Of a stretch of DNA of 64,000 nucleotides, positions 22,176 through 37,100 are shown in pieces. Positions within the stretch are counted from its first letter, which is position 1. Every line of letters starts with the position of its first letter. Location of the stretch: contig NC_090288.1 in assembly GCF_037392515.1 (NCBI RefSeq), positions 496,001 to 560,000 on the forward strand. Reading direction: 5' to 3'. The notes below the pieces were generated by a model that saw only the letters and a program-made list of their open reading frames with translations, was not told the DNA's origin and made no database searches. Origin of the DNA: Haliotis asinina (Eukaryota; Mollusca; Gastropoda; Lepetellida; Haliotidae). Both the position numbers and the translations under genes were made by a program.

Positions 22176-25100
22176 ACATCATCATCATCATCATCATCAA
22201 GGAATTGCATCATCAGGCACTGATTCATAAACACACATCATCAGGCAATGAGTCTTATACACACATATCAGGCACTAAATCATTATTGAACCTACATCAT
22301 TAAACATTCAAAAAGACACTGCAACCAACATGTTTATCACGCAAAAGAGCTGGTTATCGCTACATATTGTCATATCAATAATCGCTTCTGTCCAATCAAT
22401 AATCAATCGATTATAATCGTTTGTACTGTCATTTCCTTGTCAAACACCAACATCAGCCAACACACTTCTGGGTTTGTCAATTCCTAACGCTATCAAGTTA
22501 CGGACACTTGCAGCGTCATTGGATCATCAAGAAAAACAATAAACATCTGCCTGTTCTGTTTTGTGTTGTTGTTGAAGGGTGAACAAAGACGTTCTCTTAA
22601 CGTTGAAATAGAAAAATCTATTCTGTACTGTGATTAAGCATTGTATCGGCATGTTCTACACCATTCATGACATCGAAACAACTTAATATTTCAGCCACCA
22701 CACATAAGTTACGTGTTTGTGTGCAAATGCTCACTCAAGGAAGTTTCTTTCAGCCAATAATAATATAAATATATCGCTAACCTGAAGTACCTGTATCAGT
22801 TTCGGTGTCTGGTTGTGAAATTAGACAGATGGAACATGGTGAGTGCATCAAGTTTGTCATGTGCTTATATGCAAATACCAAAGATCTATTCAAGGAATGC
22901 CCCTTTCAACTGATTAGAAAATGGCTACCCTGTAATACCTGGGTCGGACTGTGACGTATGTCTGCACGATCAAATGAGGTTGGCAGAGTTTTTGCTCACA
23001 AATATTAATTAGTTCTCATGCAGCCTGCTCGACAAAAGAACTTGAAAAAAAGTGGATGCCTTAGAAGAAATATTTGTTTCGAAAATTGACTTTTTGAAGG
23101 ACAAATTATGATTTCTCTATAAATAGATTTTGTTTCTATTTTGATAGACATTTGCAGTATTTGGAACTGTAACTTTGTAAACTTACAAATGAAGATGCTA
23201 AAACCGATTCCCATTGAGATGACGATATTTTGATATTTTCCTGAAGACAATATTATACTGTTTAACTTCATGTTTAACTTATACTGTGGCACACTGATTA
23301 ATATGGTGTTTCTGAAGTTTAATGCTTTGAAGCTTGATTATTTTTATCATAGTATCATAAGATGGTTTAGTAGATTTGCATTTCATGAACGGAAGACTTT
23401 TAGTTTTTCATGTATTGTCTTGCCGTCCATGGAAACGATGCATTTTGACCCTGCACTTTTCTCTCTGTGAAAAAGAGAAAAGCAAGTAAAACCTTATTCA
23501 CAATACAGTGATTATGTTAATCTAAACTGGATACCTCTTGAATCAGTTATAATCTCGTAGTATGTCAATGAGATCATGACGTTTTTGAGAAAGGGACACC
23601 CCAATCTAAATGTATCTAGCATTGCCATCGGCTGATAGGGGAGGCATGCGTAGTACACGACTTCTGTTTTAAGAAGTAAACAAGCAATGACAACAAAGGC
23701 CCCACTGCCCACAGTGATCGCAGTCGTTACCACAGTCTACGTATATGAAAGAGTCTAAGAGATACGATCACCATAGCGCTACGATCATTTTTAGGAACGG
23801 AGCCCATATTGCTAGGTAAAAGAAAACAGGATACGACAGAACAAAACTAAACCATTCTTTTCCGATAAATCAATCTGCAGTTCATTAGTAATCAACAATC
23901 GTTTATTTTGACTTGGATCCTACGATTAATCGCTCCCGCACTATGACTTAATGACCATGTTCTGTATTTCCTGGTCAGCAAGTCCATCAATTCACAGCCA
24001 CCATAATGTTGGGAGTTGAAAAACAACAAAACAATTCATAAATACCTCTGGTTACCAACTTATTTCTTACACAAAATGGATATAAGCAGACATCATCGGA
24101 CATTCAATAAACATGGCTATACTGATGTCAAGTGAGGCTGAGGTGAACTCAGGGCTACATCCAACTCACCTCCTCTCTCACACCGTCGATGATGAGACCA
24201 ATCTGTTCTGTGGAGCGGGACAGTTTGGCTACTGCCCACACACTGCTGAGGAACTTGTCCTGGTCGCTGTCTGCTAGATACTGGTGGCGGATCCACAATG
24301 TCAGTAGTTCCTACAAACCCACAAATCTACAAATTCACACATCTCAGTTTCTGTGTATCAATATTTTGAACATTGTTGCTTAAAGATTTCAATGTGTAGT
24401 ACTATAAAATTCACATCATGGCAAGACACCAGTCGTGCTTATGGCTGTGGTACTTCAACATGCGCACATCATGGCAAGACGCTTGTCATGCTGCTGGCAG
24501 TGGTACTACAACATGCACACATCATTTTGCTGGCAGTGGTACTACAACATGCACACATCATGCTGATGGCAGTGGTACTACAACATGCACACATCATGCT
24601 GATGGCAGTGGTACTACAACATGTACACATCATGTTGCTGGCAGTGGTACTACAACATGCACACATCATGCTGATGGCAGTGGTACTACAACATGTACAC
24701 ATCATGCTGCTGGCAGTGGTACTACAACATGTACACATCATGCTGATGGCAGTGGTACTACAACATGCACACATCATGTTGCTGGCAGTGGTACTACAAC
24801 ATGTACACATCATGTTGCTGGCAGTGGTACTATAACATGCACACATCATGCTGATGGCAGTGGTACTACAACATGTACACATGCTGCTGGCTGTCCTACT
24901 ACAACATGCACACATCATGCTGCTGGCAGTGGTACTACAACATGCACACATCATGCTGCTGGCAGTGGTACTACAACATGTACACATGTTGCTGGCAGTG
25001 GTACTACAACATGTACACATCATGTTGATGGCAGTGGTACTACAACATGCACACATCATGCTGATGGCAGTGGTACTACAACATGCACACATGCTGCTGG

Positions 25101-28100
25101 CTGTGCTACTACAACATGCACACATCATGTTGATGGCAGTGGTACTACAACATGCACACATCATGTTGCTGGCAGTGGTACTACAACATGCACACATCAT
25201 GCTGCTGGCAGTGGTACTACAACATGCACACATCATGCTGATGGCAGTGGTACTACAACATGTACACATCATGCTGATGGCAGTGGTACTACAACATGTA
25301 CACATCATGTTCCTGGCAGTGGTACTACAACATGCACACATCATGCTGATGGCAGTGGTACTACAACATGCACACATCATGCTGCTGGCAGTGGTACTAC
25401 AACATGCACACATCATGCTGATGGCAGTGGTACTACAACATGTACACATCATGTTGCTGGCAGTGGTACTACAACATGCACACATCATGTTGCTGGCTGT
25501 GGTACTACAACATGCACACATCATGCTGCTGGCAGTGGTACTACAACATGCACACATCATGCTGCTGGCAGTGGCACTACAACATGTACACATCATGCTG
25601 ATGGCAGTGGTACTACAACATGTACACATCATGTTGCTGGCTGTGGTTCTACAACATGCACACATCATGTTGCTGGCTGTGGTACTACAACATGCACACA
25701 TCATGTTGCTGGCAGTGGCACTACAACATGTACACATCATGCTGATGGCAGTGGTACTACAACATGTACACATCATGTTGCTGGCAGTGGTACTACAACA
25801 TGTACACATCATGCTGCTGGCAGTGGTACTACAACATGTACACATCATGCTGATGGCTGTGGTACTACAACATGCACACATCAGGCTGATGGCAGTGGTA
25901 CTACAACATGCACACATCATGCTGATGGCAGTGGTACTACAACATGTAAACATGGTGCTGCTGGCAGTGGTACTACAACATGTACACATCATGCTGATGG
26001 CAGTGGTACTACAACATACACACATCATGCTGATGGCAGTGGTACTACAACATGCACACATTATGCTGCTGGCAGTGGTACTACAACATGTACACATCAT
26101 GTTGCTGGCTGTGGTACTACAACATGCACACATCATGCTGATGGCAGTGGTACTACAACATGCACACATCATGCTGATGGCAGTGGTACTACAACATGTA
26201 CACATCATGTTGCTGGCAGTGGTACTACAACATGCACACATCATGCTGATGGCAGTGGTACTACAACATGCACACATCATGCTGATGGCAGTGGTACTAC
26301 AACATGTACACATCATGCTGATGGCAGTGGCACTACAACATGCACACATCATGCTGATGGCAGTGGCACTACAACATGCACACATCATGCTGATGGCAGT
26401 GGTACTACAACATGTACACATCATGCTGATGGCAGTGGTACTACAACATGCACACATTATGTTGCTGGCTGTGGTACTACAACATGCACACATCATGTTG
26501 CTGGCAGTGGCACTACAACATGTACACATCATGCTGCTGGCAGTGGTACTACAACATGTACACATCATGTTGCTGGCTGTGGTACTACAACATGCACACA
26601 TCATGCTGATGGCAGTGGTACTACAACATGTACACATCATGCTGATGGCAGTGGTATTACAACATGCACACATCATGCTGATGGCAGTGGTACTACAACA
26701 TGCACACATCATGCTGATGGCAGTGGCACTACAACATGCACACATCATGCTGCTGGCAGTGGTACTACAACATGTAAACATGGTGCTGCAGGCAGTGGTA
26801 CTACAACATGTACACATCATGCTGATGGCAGTGGTACTACAACATGTAAACATGGTGCTGCTGGCAGTGGTACTACAACATGTAAACATCATGTTGCTGG
26901 CTGTGGTACTACAACATGTACACATCATGTTGCTTGCAGTGGTAATACAAGATGTACACATCATGCTGATGGCAGTGGTACTACAACATGTACACATCAT
27001 GCTGCTGGCAGTGGTACTACAACATGTACACATCATGCTGCTGGCAGTGGTACTACAACATGTACACATCATGCTGCTGGCAGTGGTACTACAACATGTA
27101 CACATCATGTTGCTTGCAGTGGTAATACAAGATGTACACATCATGCTGATGGCAGTGGTACTACAACATGTACACATCATGCTGCTGGCAGTGGTACTAC
27201 AACATGTACACATCATGCTGCTGGCAGTGGTACTACAACATGTACACATCATGCTGCTGGCAGTGGTACTACAACATGTACACATCATGTTGCTTGCAGT
27301 GGTAATACAAGATGTACACATCATGCTGATGGCAGTGGTACTACAACATGTACACATCATGCTGATGGCAGTGGTACTACAACATGTAAACATGGTGCTG
27401 CTGGCAGTGGTACTACAACATGTACACATCATGTTGCTGGCAGTGGTACTACAACATGCACACATCATGCTGATGGCAGTGGTACTACAACATGTACACA
27501 TCATGTTGCTTGCAGTGGTAATACAAGATGTACACATCATGCTGATGGCAGTGGTACTACAACATGTACACATCATGCTGATGGCAGTGGTACTACAACA
27601 TGCACACATCATGCTGATGGCAGTGGTACTACAACATGCACACATCATGCTGCTGGCAGTGGTACTACAACATGCACACATCATGTTGCTGGCAGTGGTA
27701 CTACAACATGCACACATCATGCTGATGGCAGTGGTACTACAACATGTACACATCATGCTGATGGCAGTGGTACTACAACATGCACACATCATGCTGATGG
27801 CAGTGGTACTACAACATGTAAACATGGTGCTGCTGGCAGTGGTACTACAACATGCACACATCATGTTGCTGGCAGTGGTACTACAACATGCACACATCAG
27901 GCTGATGGCAGTGGCACTACAACATGCACACATCATGCTGATGGCAGTGGTACTACAACATGTACACATCATGCTGATGGCAGTGGTACTACAACATGCA
28001 CACATCATGCTGATGGCAGTGGCACTACAACATGCACACATCATGCTGATGGCAGTGGTACTACAACATGTACACATCATGCTGATGGCAGTGGTACTAC

Positions 28101-31100
28101 AAGATGCACACATCATGTTGCTGGCTGTGGTACTACAACATGCACACATCATGTTGCTGGCAGTGGCACTACAACATGTACACATCATGCTGCTGGCAGT
28201 GGTACTACAACATGTACACACCATGTTGCTGGCTGTGGTACTACAACATGCACACATCATGCTGATGGCAGTGGTACTACAACATGTACACATCATGCTG
28301 ATGGCAGTGGTATTACAACATGCACACATCATGCTGATGGCAGTGGTACTACAACATGTAAACATGGTGCTGCTGGCAGTGGTACTACAACATGTACACA
28401 TCATGCTGATGGCAGTGGTACTACAACATGCACACATCATGCTGCTGGCAGTGGTAATACAACATGCACACATCATGCTGATGGCAGTGGTACTACAACA
28501 TGTAAACATGGTGCTGCTGGCAGTGGTACTACAACATGTACACATCATGCTGATGGCAGTGGTACTACAACATGTAAACATGGTGCTGCTGGCAGTGGCA
28601 CTACAACATGTACACATCATGTTGCTGGCTGTGGTACTACAACATGTACACATCATGTTGCTTGCAGTGGTAATACAAGATGTACACATCATGCTGATGG
28701 CAGTGGTACTACAACATGTACACATCATGCTGATGGCAGTGGTACTACAACATGTACACATCATGCTGCTGGCAGTGGTACTACAACATGTACACATCAT
28801 GCTGCTGGCAGTGGTACTACAACATGTACACATCATGCTGATGGCAGTGGTACTACAACATGTACACATCATGTTGCTTGCAGTGGTAATACAAGATGTA
28901 CACATCATGCTGATGGCAGTGGTACTACAACATGTACACATCATGCTGATGGCAGTGGTACAACAACATGTAAACATGGTGCTGCTGGCAGTGGTACTAC
29001 AACATGTACACATCATGTTGCTGGCAGTGGTACTACAACATGCACACATCATGCTGATGGCAGTGGTACTACAACATGTACACATCATGTTGCTTGCAGT
29101 GGTAATACAAGATGTACACATCATGCTGATGGCAGTGGTACTACAACATACACACATCATGCTGATGGCAGTGGTACTACAACATGCACACATCATGCTG
29201 ATGGCAGTGGTACTACAACATGTACACATCATGTTGCTGGCAGTGGCACTACAACATGTACACATCATGCTGATGGCAGTGGTACTACAACATGCACACA
29301 TCATGCTGATGGCAGTGGTACTACAACATGCACACATCATGCTGATGGCAGTGGTACTACAACATGCACACATCATGTTGCTGGCAGTGGTACTACAACA
29401 TGCACACATCATGCTGATGGCAGTGGTACTACAACATGTACACATCATGCTGATGGCAGTGGTACTACAACATGCACACATCATGCTGATGGCAGTGGTA
29501 CTACAACATGTAAACATGGTGCTGCTGGCAGTGGTACTACAACATGCACACATCATGCTGATGGCAGTGGTACTACAACATGTACACATCATGCTGATGG
29601 CAGTGGTACTACAACATGCACACATCATGCTGATGGCAGTGGTACTACAACATGCACACATCCTGGCAAGACACCCACATGCTGCTGGCTGTGGTTCTAC
29701 AAGATGCACACATCCTGGCAAGACACCCACATGCTGCCGTCTGTGGTTCTACAACATGCAGATATAATTGTGAGACAATGTATTACTTATCAAGTGGCAG
29801 TAGAGCTGAGGGTGAAGTCACTGAAACTGATGTGACAAGATTCTAGAAGGTACTGACCTTGCTGCTACAGTGATCTGAGGGTCGAATCCAGTCTTGGATG
29901 AGGAAGGTCTGTGCCAGCTCAGTACACAGGGCTTTGTTGTTCTCTGTCTGCTGAAGTCTCGTAATGAGACGCACGCCATCATGGCAAGGAATCTTCTGAC
30001 ACTGCAAGACACACATAATGCTGAACATAAACTGTACGGAGGACAACACTGCACAATTCTCTACTGTAACATAAAAGGTGACTACGCTTGTCATGAGAGG
30101 TGACTAATGGGATTGGTCAGGTTTGCTGACTTGCTTGACATGTAATCAGTTCCTAATTGTGCAGACTGATGATTATGGTCTTGATCACTTGATTGTCTGG
30201 TCCAGACTCAATTATTTACAGACCGCCCCCACAGAGATGGAATATTGCTGAGTGCAGCATGAAACTAAACTCCTTCACAAATTTTACAAATTTGCTGTTC
30301 TGCTATGTTGCTGTCCATCGACTCATGCTACTATGTTGCTGTTCTGCTACTCACACTACTATGCTGCTCTTCATGCTACCATGTTACTGTTCTGCTCCTC
30401 ATACTACTGTTACTGCACTGCTACTCATGCTACAATGTTCCTGTTCTGCTACTCATGCTCTTGTTGCTGTTCTACTCAAGCTACTATGGTGCTGTTCTGC
30501 TACTCATGTTACTGTTGCTCTTCTACCATTCATGCTACTATGTTGCTGTTCTGCTATTCATTCTATGTTGCTGTTCTGTTACTCATGCTACTATGTTGCT
30601 GTTCTGTTATTCATGGTATTATGTTGCTGTTCTGCTATTCATTCTATGTTGCTGTTCTGCCACTTGATACCATGTTGCTGTTCTGTTATTCATTGTAGTA
30701 TGTTGCTGTTTTGCTACTCATGCTAATATGTTGTTATTCTGCTATTCATGCTACTATGTTGTTCTGCTATTCATGCTACCATGGTGCTGTATTGCTGCTA
30801 TTCATGCTACCATGGTGCTGTATTGCTGCTATTCATGCTACCATGGTGCTGTTCTGCTATTCATGCTACTATGGTGCTGTTCTGCTATTAATGCGACTAT
30901 GTTGTTGTTCTGCTGCTATTCATGCTACTATGTTGCTGTTCTGCTATTCATGCTACTATGTTGTTCTGCTATTCATGCTACTATGTTGCTGTTCTGCTAT
31001 TCATGCTACTATGTTGTTGTTCTGCTATTCATGCTACTATGTTGTTCTGCTATTCATGCTACTATGTTGCTGTTCTGCTATTAATGCGACTATGTTGTTG

Positions 31101-34100
31101 TTCTGCTGCTATTCATGCTACTATGTTGTTCTGCTATTCATGCTACTATGGTGCTGTTCTGCTATTAATGCGACTATGTTGTTGTTCTGCTGCTATTCAT
31201 GCTACTATGTTGCTGTTCTGCTATTCATGCTACTATGTTGCTGTTCTGCTATTCATGCTACTATGTTGTTCTGCTATTCATGCTACTATGTTGTTGTTCT
31301 GCTGCTATTCATGCTACTATGTTGTTCTGCTATTCATGCTACTATGTTGTTCTGCTATTCATGCTACTATGTTGCTGTTCTGCTATTCATGCTACTATGT
31401 TGTTCTGCTATTCATGCTACTATGTTGTTCTGCTATTCATGCTAATATGTTGCTGTTCTGCTATTCATGCTACTATGTTGTTCTGCTATTCATGCTACTA
31501 TGGTGCTGTTCTGCTATTCATGCTACTATGGTGCTGTTCTGCTATTCATGCTACTATGGTGCTGTGCTGCTATTCATTTTACTATTGCTGTTCTGCTTCT
31601 CACCTCCTCTTGAAGACGATCCTGTTGGTTCAGCTTGTGAAGCAGCATTAACTGAGTCTGTCGTATGTCAAGGTCGTCTGTCAGAGCCGGGTGTTTAAGG
31701 CACCAGGAGCACAAGTTTAGTGCGAACTCCTCACAGTTCTCCTGAATCATTATCTCAACACGGATCTTCAGGATGACAGGGTCCTCTTGCTTGATGTAGT
31801 TCAAACCTACAAAGAGCAAAACACATCTACATCAGAACAACATAAAAAGATCACAAGGAAAGTGTGACCCAAAAAAAAAAAAATTTATGAAGATACTGCT
31901 ACATGATATAGAGACAACCCAGGCTTGTCATGCCATTGAGTGTTGAGAATCCCAGACTTGGTTGACTCCATTACTGATATGACAGCTATGAAACCCAAGA
32001 TGGCTATCACTGAACCATCTAGTAGAGGTCTGGTTCTTTACAGATCAATGTTGTGTACATACAGTATTGCAGACAACGTCCCTTCAAACAAATACCAAGC
32101 TGTCTACTGAGGCAGGTAACTCACACTCTTCCTCCTCGTTGTCGTCCTCTTCAGCCATGACCAGCCCCAGAGTCGGGTGTGTCCAACCTGTCTCGATCAG
32201 GTCATGGATGAGGCTGAAGCGAGTGTAGTTGTGCGATGACAGCTTTGTGTGAAATGTTTCCAGCGTGGTGTGGAAGTTCTGCTTGCTCTGGCTGTCATCG
32301 GGCAGCTGCTGCCACTGGATATTCAGCACAGTTCGTGCACAGTGCCTTAAACATACATCAGAAACACACTGGTAAATGTCTCTAGTAGCGCTCTCACACG
32401 TCCTAATTTGTTGACCAGGTAACCCACCTCCTCTTACCATACCATACCCGGATACAAGTTATGTTAATTCCTCATAAAAATGTGACACAAAATTTACAAG
32501 AAAATCATTCTTAAGCTTGGAGGCTGAAATTTACAAGAAAAACATTCTTAAGCTTGGACGCTAAAATTTCAAGTTGTTCAATGTTCTAACTATGTATTTT
32601 ATTCAAAAGGGGTAGAATGAGGACCATTTTTATGGATATAAAACTTCTTCATACTGCATAGGCAAACATAAATTCTACTGTCTAATCTATACTATGAACA
32701 AAAAGTATAGGAACACCCTCAAATCTGACAGTCAAAAATAAACTTAAAAATGGTGAGGTCATTTAAACTCTGAAGTGTAACTTAATTCATTACCGAACAA
32801 TCCCAGGTACCCACAGGGATGGAAATAATTCTTGAATTGCTAATGTACCCAGGTACAGTGGCACTTGTAAAAATCACTTGCCCTGATAATTTTTCGACTA
32901 CACCAGTCGATTCTCTTATTGATTATTTAAATAAACAACATAATTAATAGAGCTGGGCCCACTTGCACAAAACGATCTTAGAGCTACAATTATTGTAAAT
33001 CCTTAAGATCCCGATCTTAGGCACCGGCTACAATCGCCATCCACTTGCACAAAGCGATTGTAGGCTAAGATCATTGTAAGTTACAATCAAAACTTACAAT
33101 TGGTCGGAACCAATTGTAAGGAGCTAAGATCATTGTAGTCAAGAGCAAAATGGCGTCCAGGTTGGTGTCAATTCCACGCAAATAATTAGCTTTACGTTAG
33201 GGGATTGCTTTCATACTGCATAAAACTGTATGATTTGCCTCGACACTTCAACAACACGGAGAATGCAACATCGATTTAACGTCAGAAACATCGTTATTTG
33301 CGGTAGTGAACAACATCATTATCGAGTTGATATCATAAAGTACATTTCTCACCCGATTCAGTGTTGGAAAAAGTATGAACACCATACCTTTTTGATAAAC
33401 AAGGAAAGGATAGTAACGAAAGGTGTCTGCTGCGATTAGCAGTGGCCATGACCTTTTCAATAACTCAAGGGCAGCTAATTTTAGTTTTTACGCAAGATGG
33501 GAGTGGTTTCCCTTTGCAGATTATGCCGTTGCCGTAAAATCTGCCATGCCCAAATACAATGCATGTTCTCTTGTGACAGAACAGATCTCCACATGTTTCT
33601 TTTCGGTTAATGATTTTCTCTTAGTTTATCATTGAAATAATCTACAGTTGGATAACGTGCAGAATTATGTTTTTCTACTTGTAAAAATTGAATATGACGA
33701 GAGACAAGAGTTGTAATCTATGCATTTTAAATATAATACAAGTATTCTTCAAACGGGAAAAATACACTTGCTGGGGTATGTGAAATTTGCATAAAACGTT
33801 TTTTTTGACAAAACGACAAAATAATTATCAATAGGATAAAGTAATTAATATACTGTGGATGAGCATTCAACAACACATACAACACACACGAAATAATAAC
33901 GTTTTCATATTTCCCTGTCATGAATTTTCCACAACACTCCCACAGTCATGTCACACTTTCATATCTTTACAAATCTAATGCTTGCGGGATATATTGGGGA
34001 TTTTACTCCAAATAACACCTACGAGATGCCAAACTATGTTCAACTGAGAACCACTGACAAATCATGGTACATTTAGGTGTTATATCATAAGGAAATTTTA

Positions 34101-37100
34101 TTTATGTGCTATCTTTTAATTTCATGATTATTAGATCAATAACTCAAGACCCAATTTGTTAACGTATTTGTTTGTATTTCAATACTTTATAAAACATGAT
34201 AGGTCTGTGGTTGCAGTATCACATGTTTAGTTCATAAAAAATTAGAATGTAGAAAAATTAGAGAATAACCCCTGAGGTACGAGTGATTATACATGTTACC
34301 TTCCACGTTATCGCTTCCTTCTTCAACGTTATCGTTTCCTTCAAAGATTTGTGGGTTTGGGGTTTTTTTTGTTTTGTTTTGTTTTGTTTCGTTTTGATGA
34401 AAAATCTGCAAGGTGCGATTAAGGAAGGGATGTCATTTGCGTGCGGGAACAAGTTCCACGTATTATTTGCGCTGCATGCTATGCGCACTTGAAGACAACT
34501 GTAGACAGGATTCGAGTTCAAGAAATTTCTACTTTCAACGTTGAAGAGTTCAGTCTTAGTTAAGATTGCGATCTTAAATCCATGCTGTCTTAAGATCGTG
34601 TTTGTGCAAGTGGATTAGAGCAATTGTACGGTGATTGTAAAGTTGATTGTAGGTGCCTAAGATTGATTGTAACTAAGATTGCTCTGTGCAAGCGGGCCCT
34701 GGTTATCGTTACATATTGTCATATCGATAATCGCTTCTGTCCAATCAATAATCAAGCTACTATAATCGTTTGTACTGTCATTTCCTTGTCAAACACCACC
34801 GTCAGCCAACAAACTTCTGGGTTTGTCAATTGCTAACGCTATCAAGTTACGGACACTTGCAGCGTCATTGGATCATCAAGAAAAACAATAAACGTCTGCC
34901 TGTTCTGTTTTGTGTTGTTGTTGAAGGGTGAACAAAGACGTTCTCTTAACGTTGAAATAGAAAAATCTATTCTGTACTGTGATTAAGCATTGTATCGGCA
35001 TGTTCTACACCATTCATGACATCGAAACAATTTAATATCTCAGCCACCACACATAAGTTACGTGTCTGTGTGCAAATGCTCACTCAAGGAAGTTTCTTTC
35101 AGCCAATAATAATATAAATATATCGCTAACCTGAAGTACCTGTATCAGTTTGTGTCTGGTTGTGAAATTAGACGGATGGAACATGGTGAGTGCATCAAGT
35201 TTGTCACTTGCTTATATGCAAATACCAAAGATCAATTTAAAGGGGCACTGATGCACAGCAATTTCCATGGACTGGTTGTTTCTGTTGTTATTGTTTTTCT
35301 CCCCTGAGTACCTTAATGATATCCCAGAATTTGTGACTGGTTCGTGATCTCTGCTGCACCACCCATATGCGCAAACTGATAGTTCATCAACAAAGATGAT
35401 GTCATTTAACTTCGTTATTAAGAAAACAAATGAAACATCTTGAAGTTTAATCATCGATCAGTGGTATAAATAAAACGTTAGGACTGAAAAATAACGAAGT
35501 CAGTGCACGTATTTATATTTTGTCATAGTTCCTTGTCACACTTGAATGCATTTCGAAAGTTAATAAGTGAAAAGTAAAAAAGTGAATTTCTAACATGACT
35601 TTAATATCTAAACATTGTACAGATTGCCAATGTGAATCATATTTCACACAAACCCTATGCGCGACTTTGTGCTTGTTTCCTGCAATACACAGTCTGCTGA
35701 ATGCTACAAGAATTTAATTAAAACAAAAAGCAAACATTAAATTTAAGAGAAACAAAAGTCATAGCAACAAGGCTATTACCTCCTTCAGGAACATATCCAT
35801 CAATATCCACATAAAAGAACAGTATTCCATTCATCTGCAGCTGGTAAATAATCCTGCTCTATGTCTTGTGTCTTTCAACAGTCTAATATGCAAAAATGTG
35901 ACACATCGTCACACTTTTTCACACTGGTGTATACATAATCTCACTGGTCACCCTTGACAGCACACCTGGCAACTAACTGTATGATGTCAGCCATTAGTTA
36001 GCCAACAATGAGCAACAATCAATCCATCAATAGACTCATACTTTACGACAGACAGGGTGTAGTCAGTATAGATTAGTAAATCTACACTCATAAACACTGC
36101 CTTTTTGACAAATCTGCTGTGGAAGTAATTAATTAATCAGTGTGTTATCATTTAATCCTTTGATCGATGTTTGTTTTTGTAACTCAGCTGATAAACCCTC
36201 CTGCATCACTTACATGCACATATTACATAACATGCAATACATTTGCCACTACAGACCTTAATTAATAATGTTGAGTATTTACTCCAGACAGAAGAAATGC
36301 CAAATGGGAATCTTTGTCGAGTAATTTTAGTGGTGTTACCACTAATTATACCCGTCATAAATTCATTAACTGACCATGAAGTGAATGATGACAAATAACA
36401 TGTGTAGGTTTATACCATCAAACACGAGTTACAACGCTTTTGGGCCGAAACTGTTTTGAGGATACCAACGGAACTTTGTAGTTACATAAGAAATACATGT
36501 AGACATTTGCTGTGTACTTGGGTAAATGGGTATATGTAAGAAAATTTTCAGATTTCTCTGCCAATGGCAAAGTCGTTATTAGTTTACGAATTCAGATAAA
36601 TCAATTGTGTGTTTTTATTATCATAGATAATAAACCAAGGTTGTAGCTAACAAAATTTATGCATGATGTTTGCTATGACAGTTGGGCCAACCCTCAAAAT
36701 TATCTAAATATCAAGCTTTTCAGTCTTTCGGACTTATATGAAACAAATGGCTTGCTAAGTGTATGTAGACATCACATTTTCACATGACATAATATCGAGG
36801 TAAACACAGAAATAGGATCAAATTGGATCAGACACTATACCACCCAGGCATCAGAAAAAAATGCTAATGTGGACAGGAGCCCAGTCCCTGTGCCTGTCAC
36901 GGTCGAAGGGGAGCGGGTGCTGACCAATTTGCTGCTTGGTTTCGTAATTAGACCGTTGGTGAGAAACATTATTCGCTCCGCATCAGTGCCCCTTTAGGGA
37001 ATTCCCCTTTCAGCTAATTAGAAAATGGCTAACCTGTAAACAGTGTAATACCTGGGTCGGATTGTGATGTCTGCATGATCGGACAAATAAGGTTGGCACA

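Noticed and set aside
24412..29765. CRISPR-like array
   Set aside because: There are no unique spacers; consecutive units are near identical along their whole length, and the host is a eukaryote.
24418..29835. Apparent 1,805-, 1,639- and 1,753-residue proteins on both strands
   Set aside because: They are translations of the 36-bp satellite; unit length is a multiple of three and the same DNA is open on both strands. The segment is an intron of the minus-strand gene.
30193..31698. Several Cys/Leu-rich plus-strand frames of 120-258 residues
   Set aside because: They arise from the 25/28-bp intronic array; composition is that of the repeat, and the strand is opposite to the gene.
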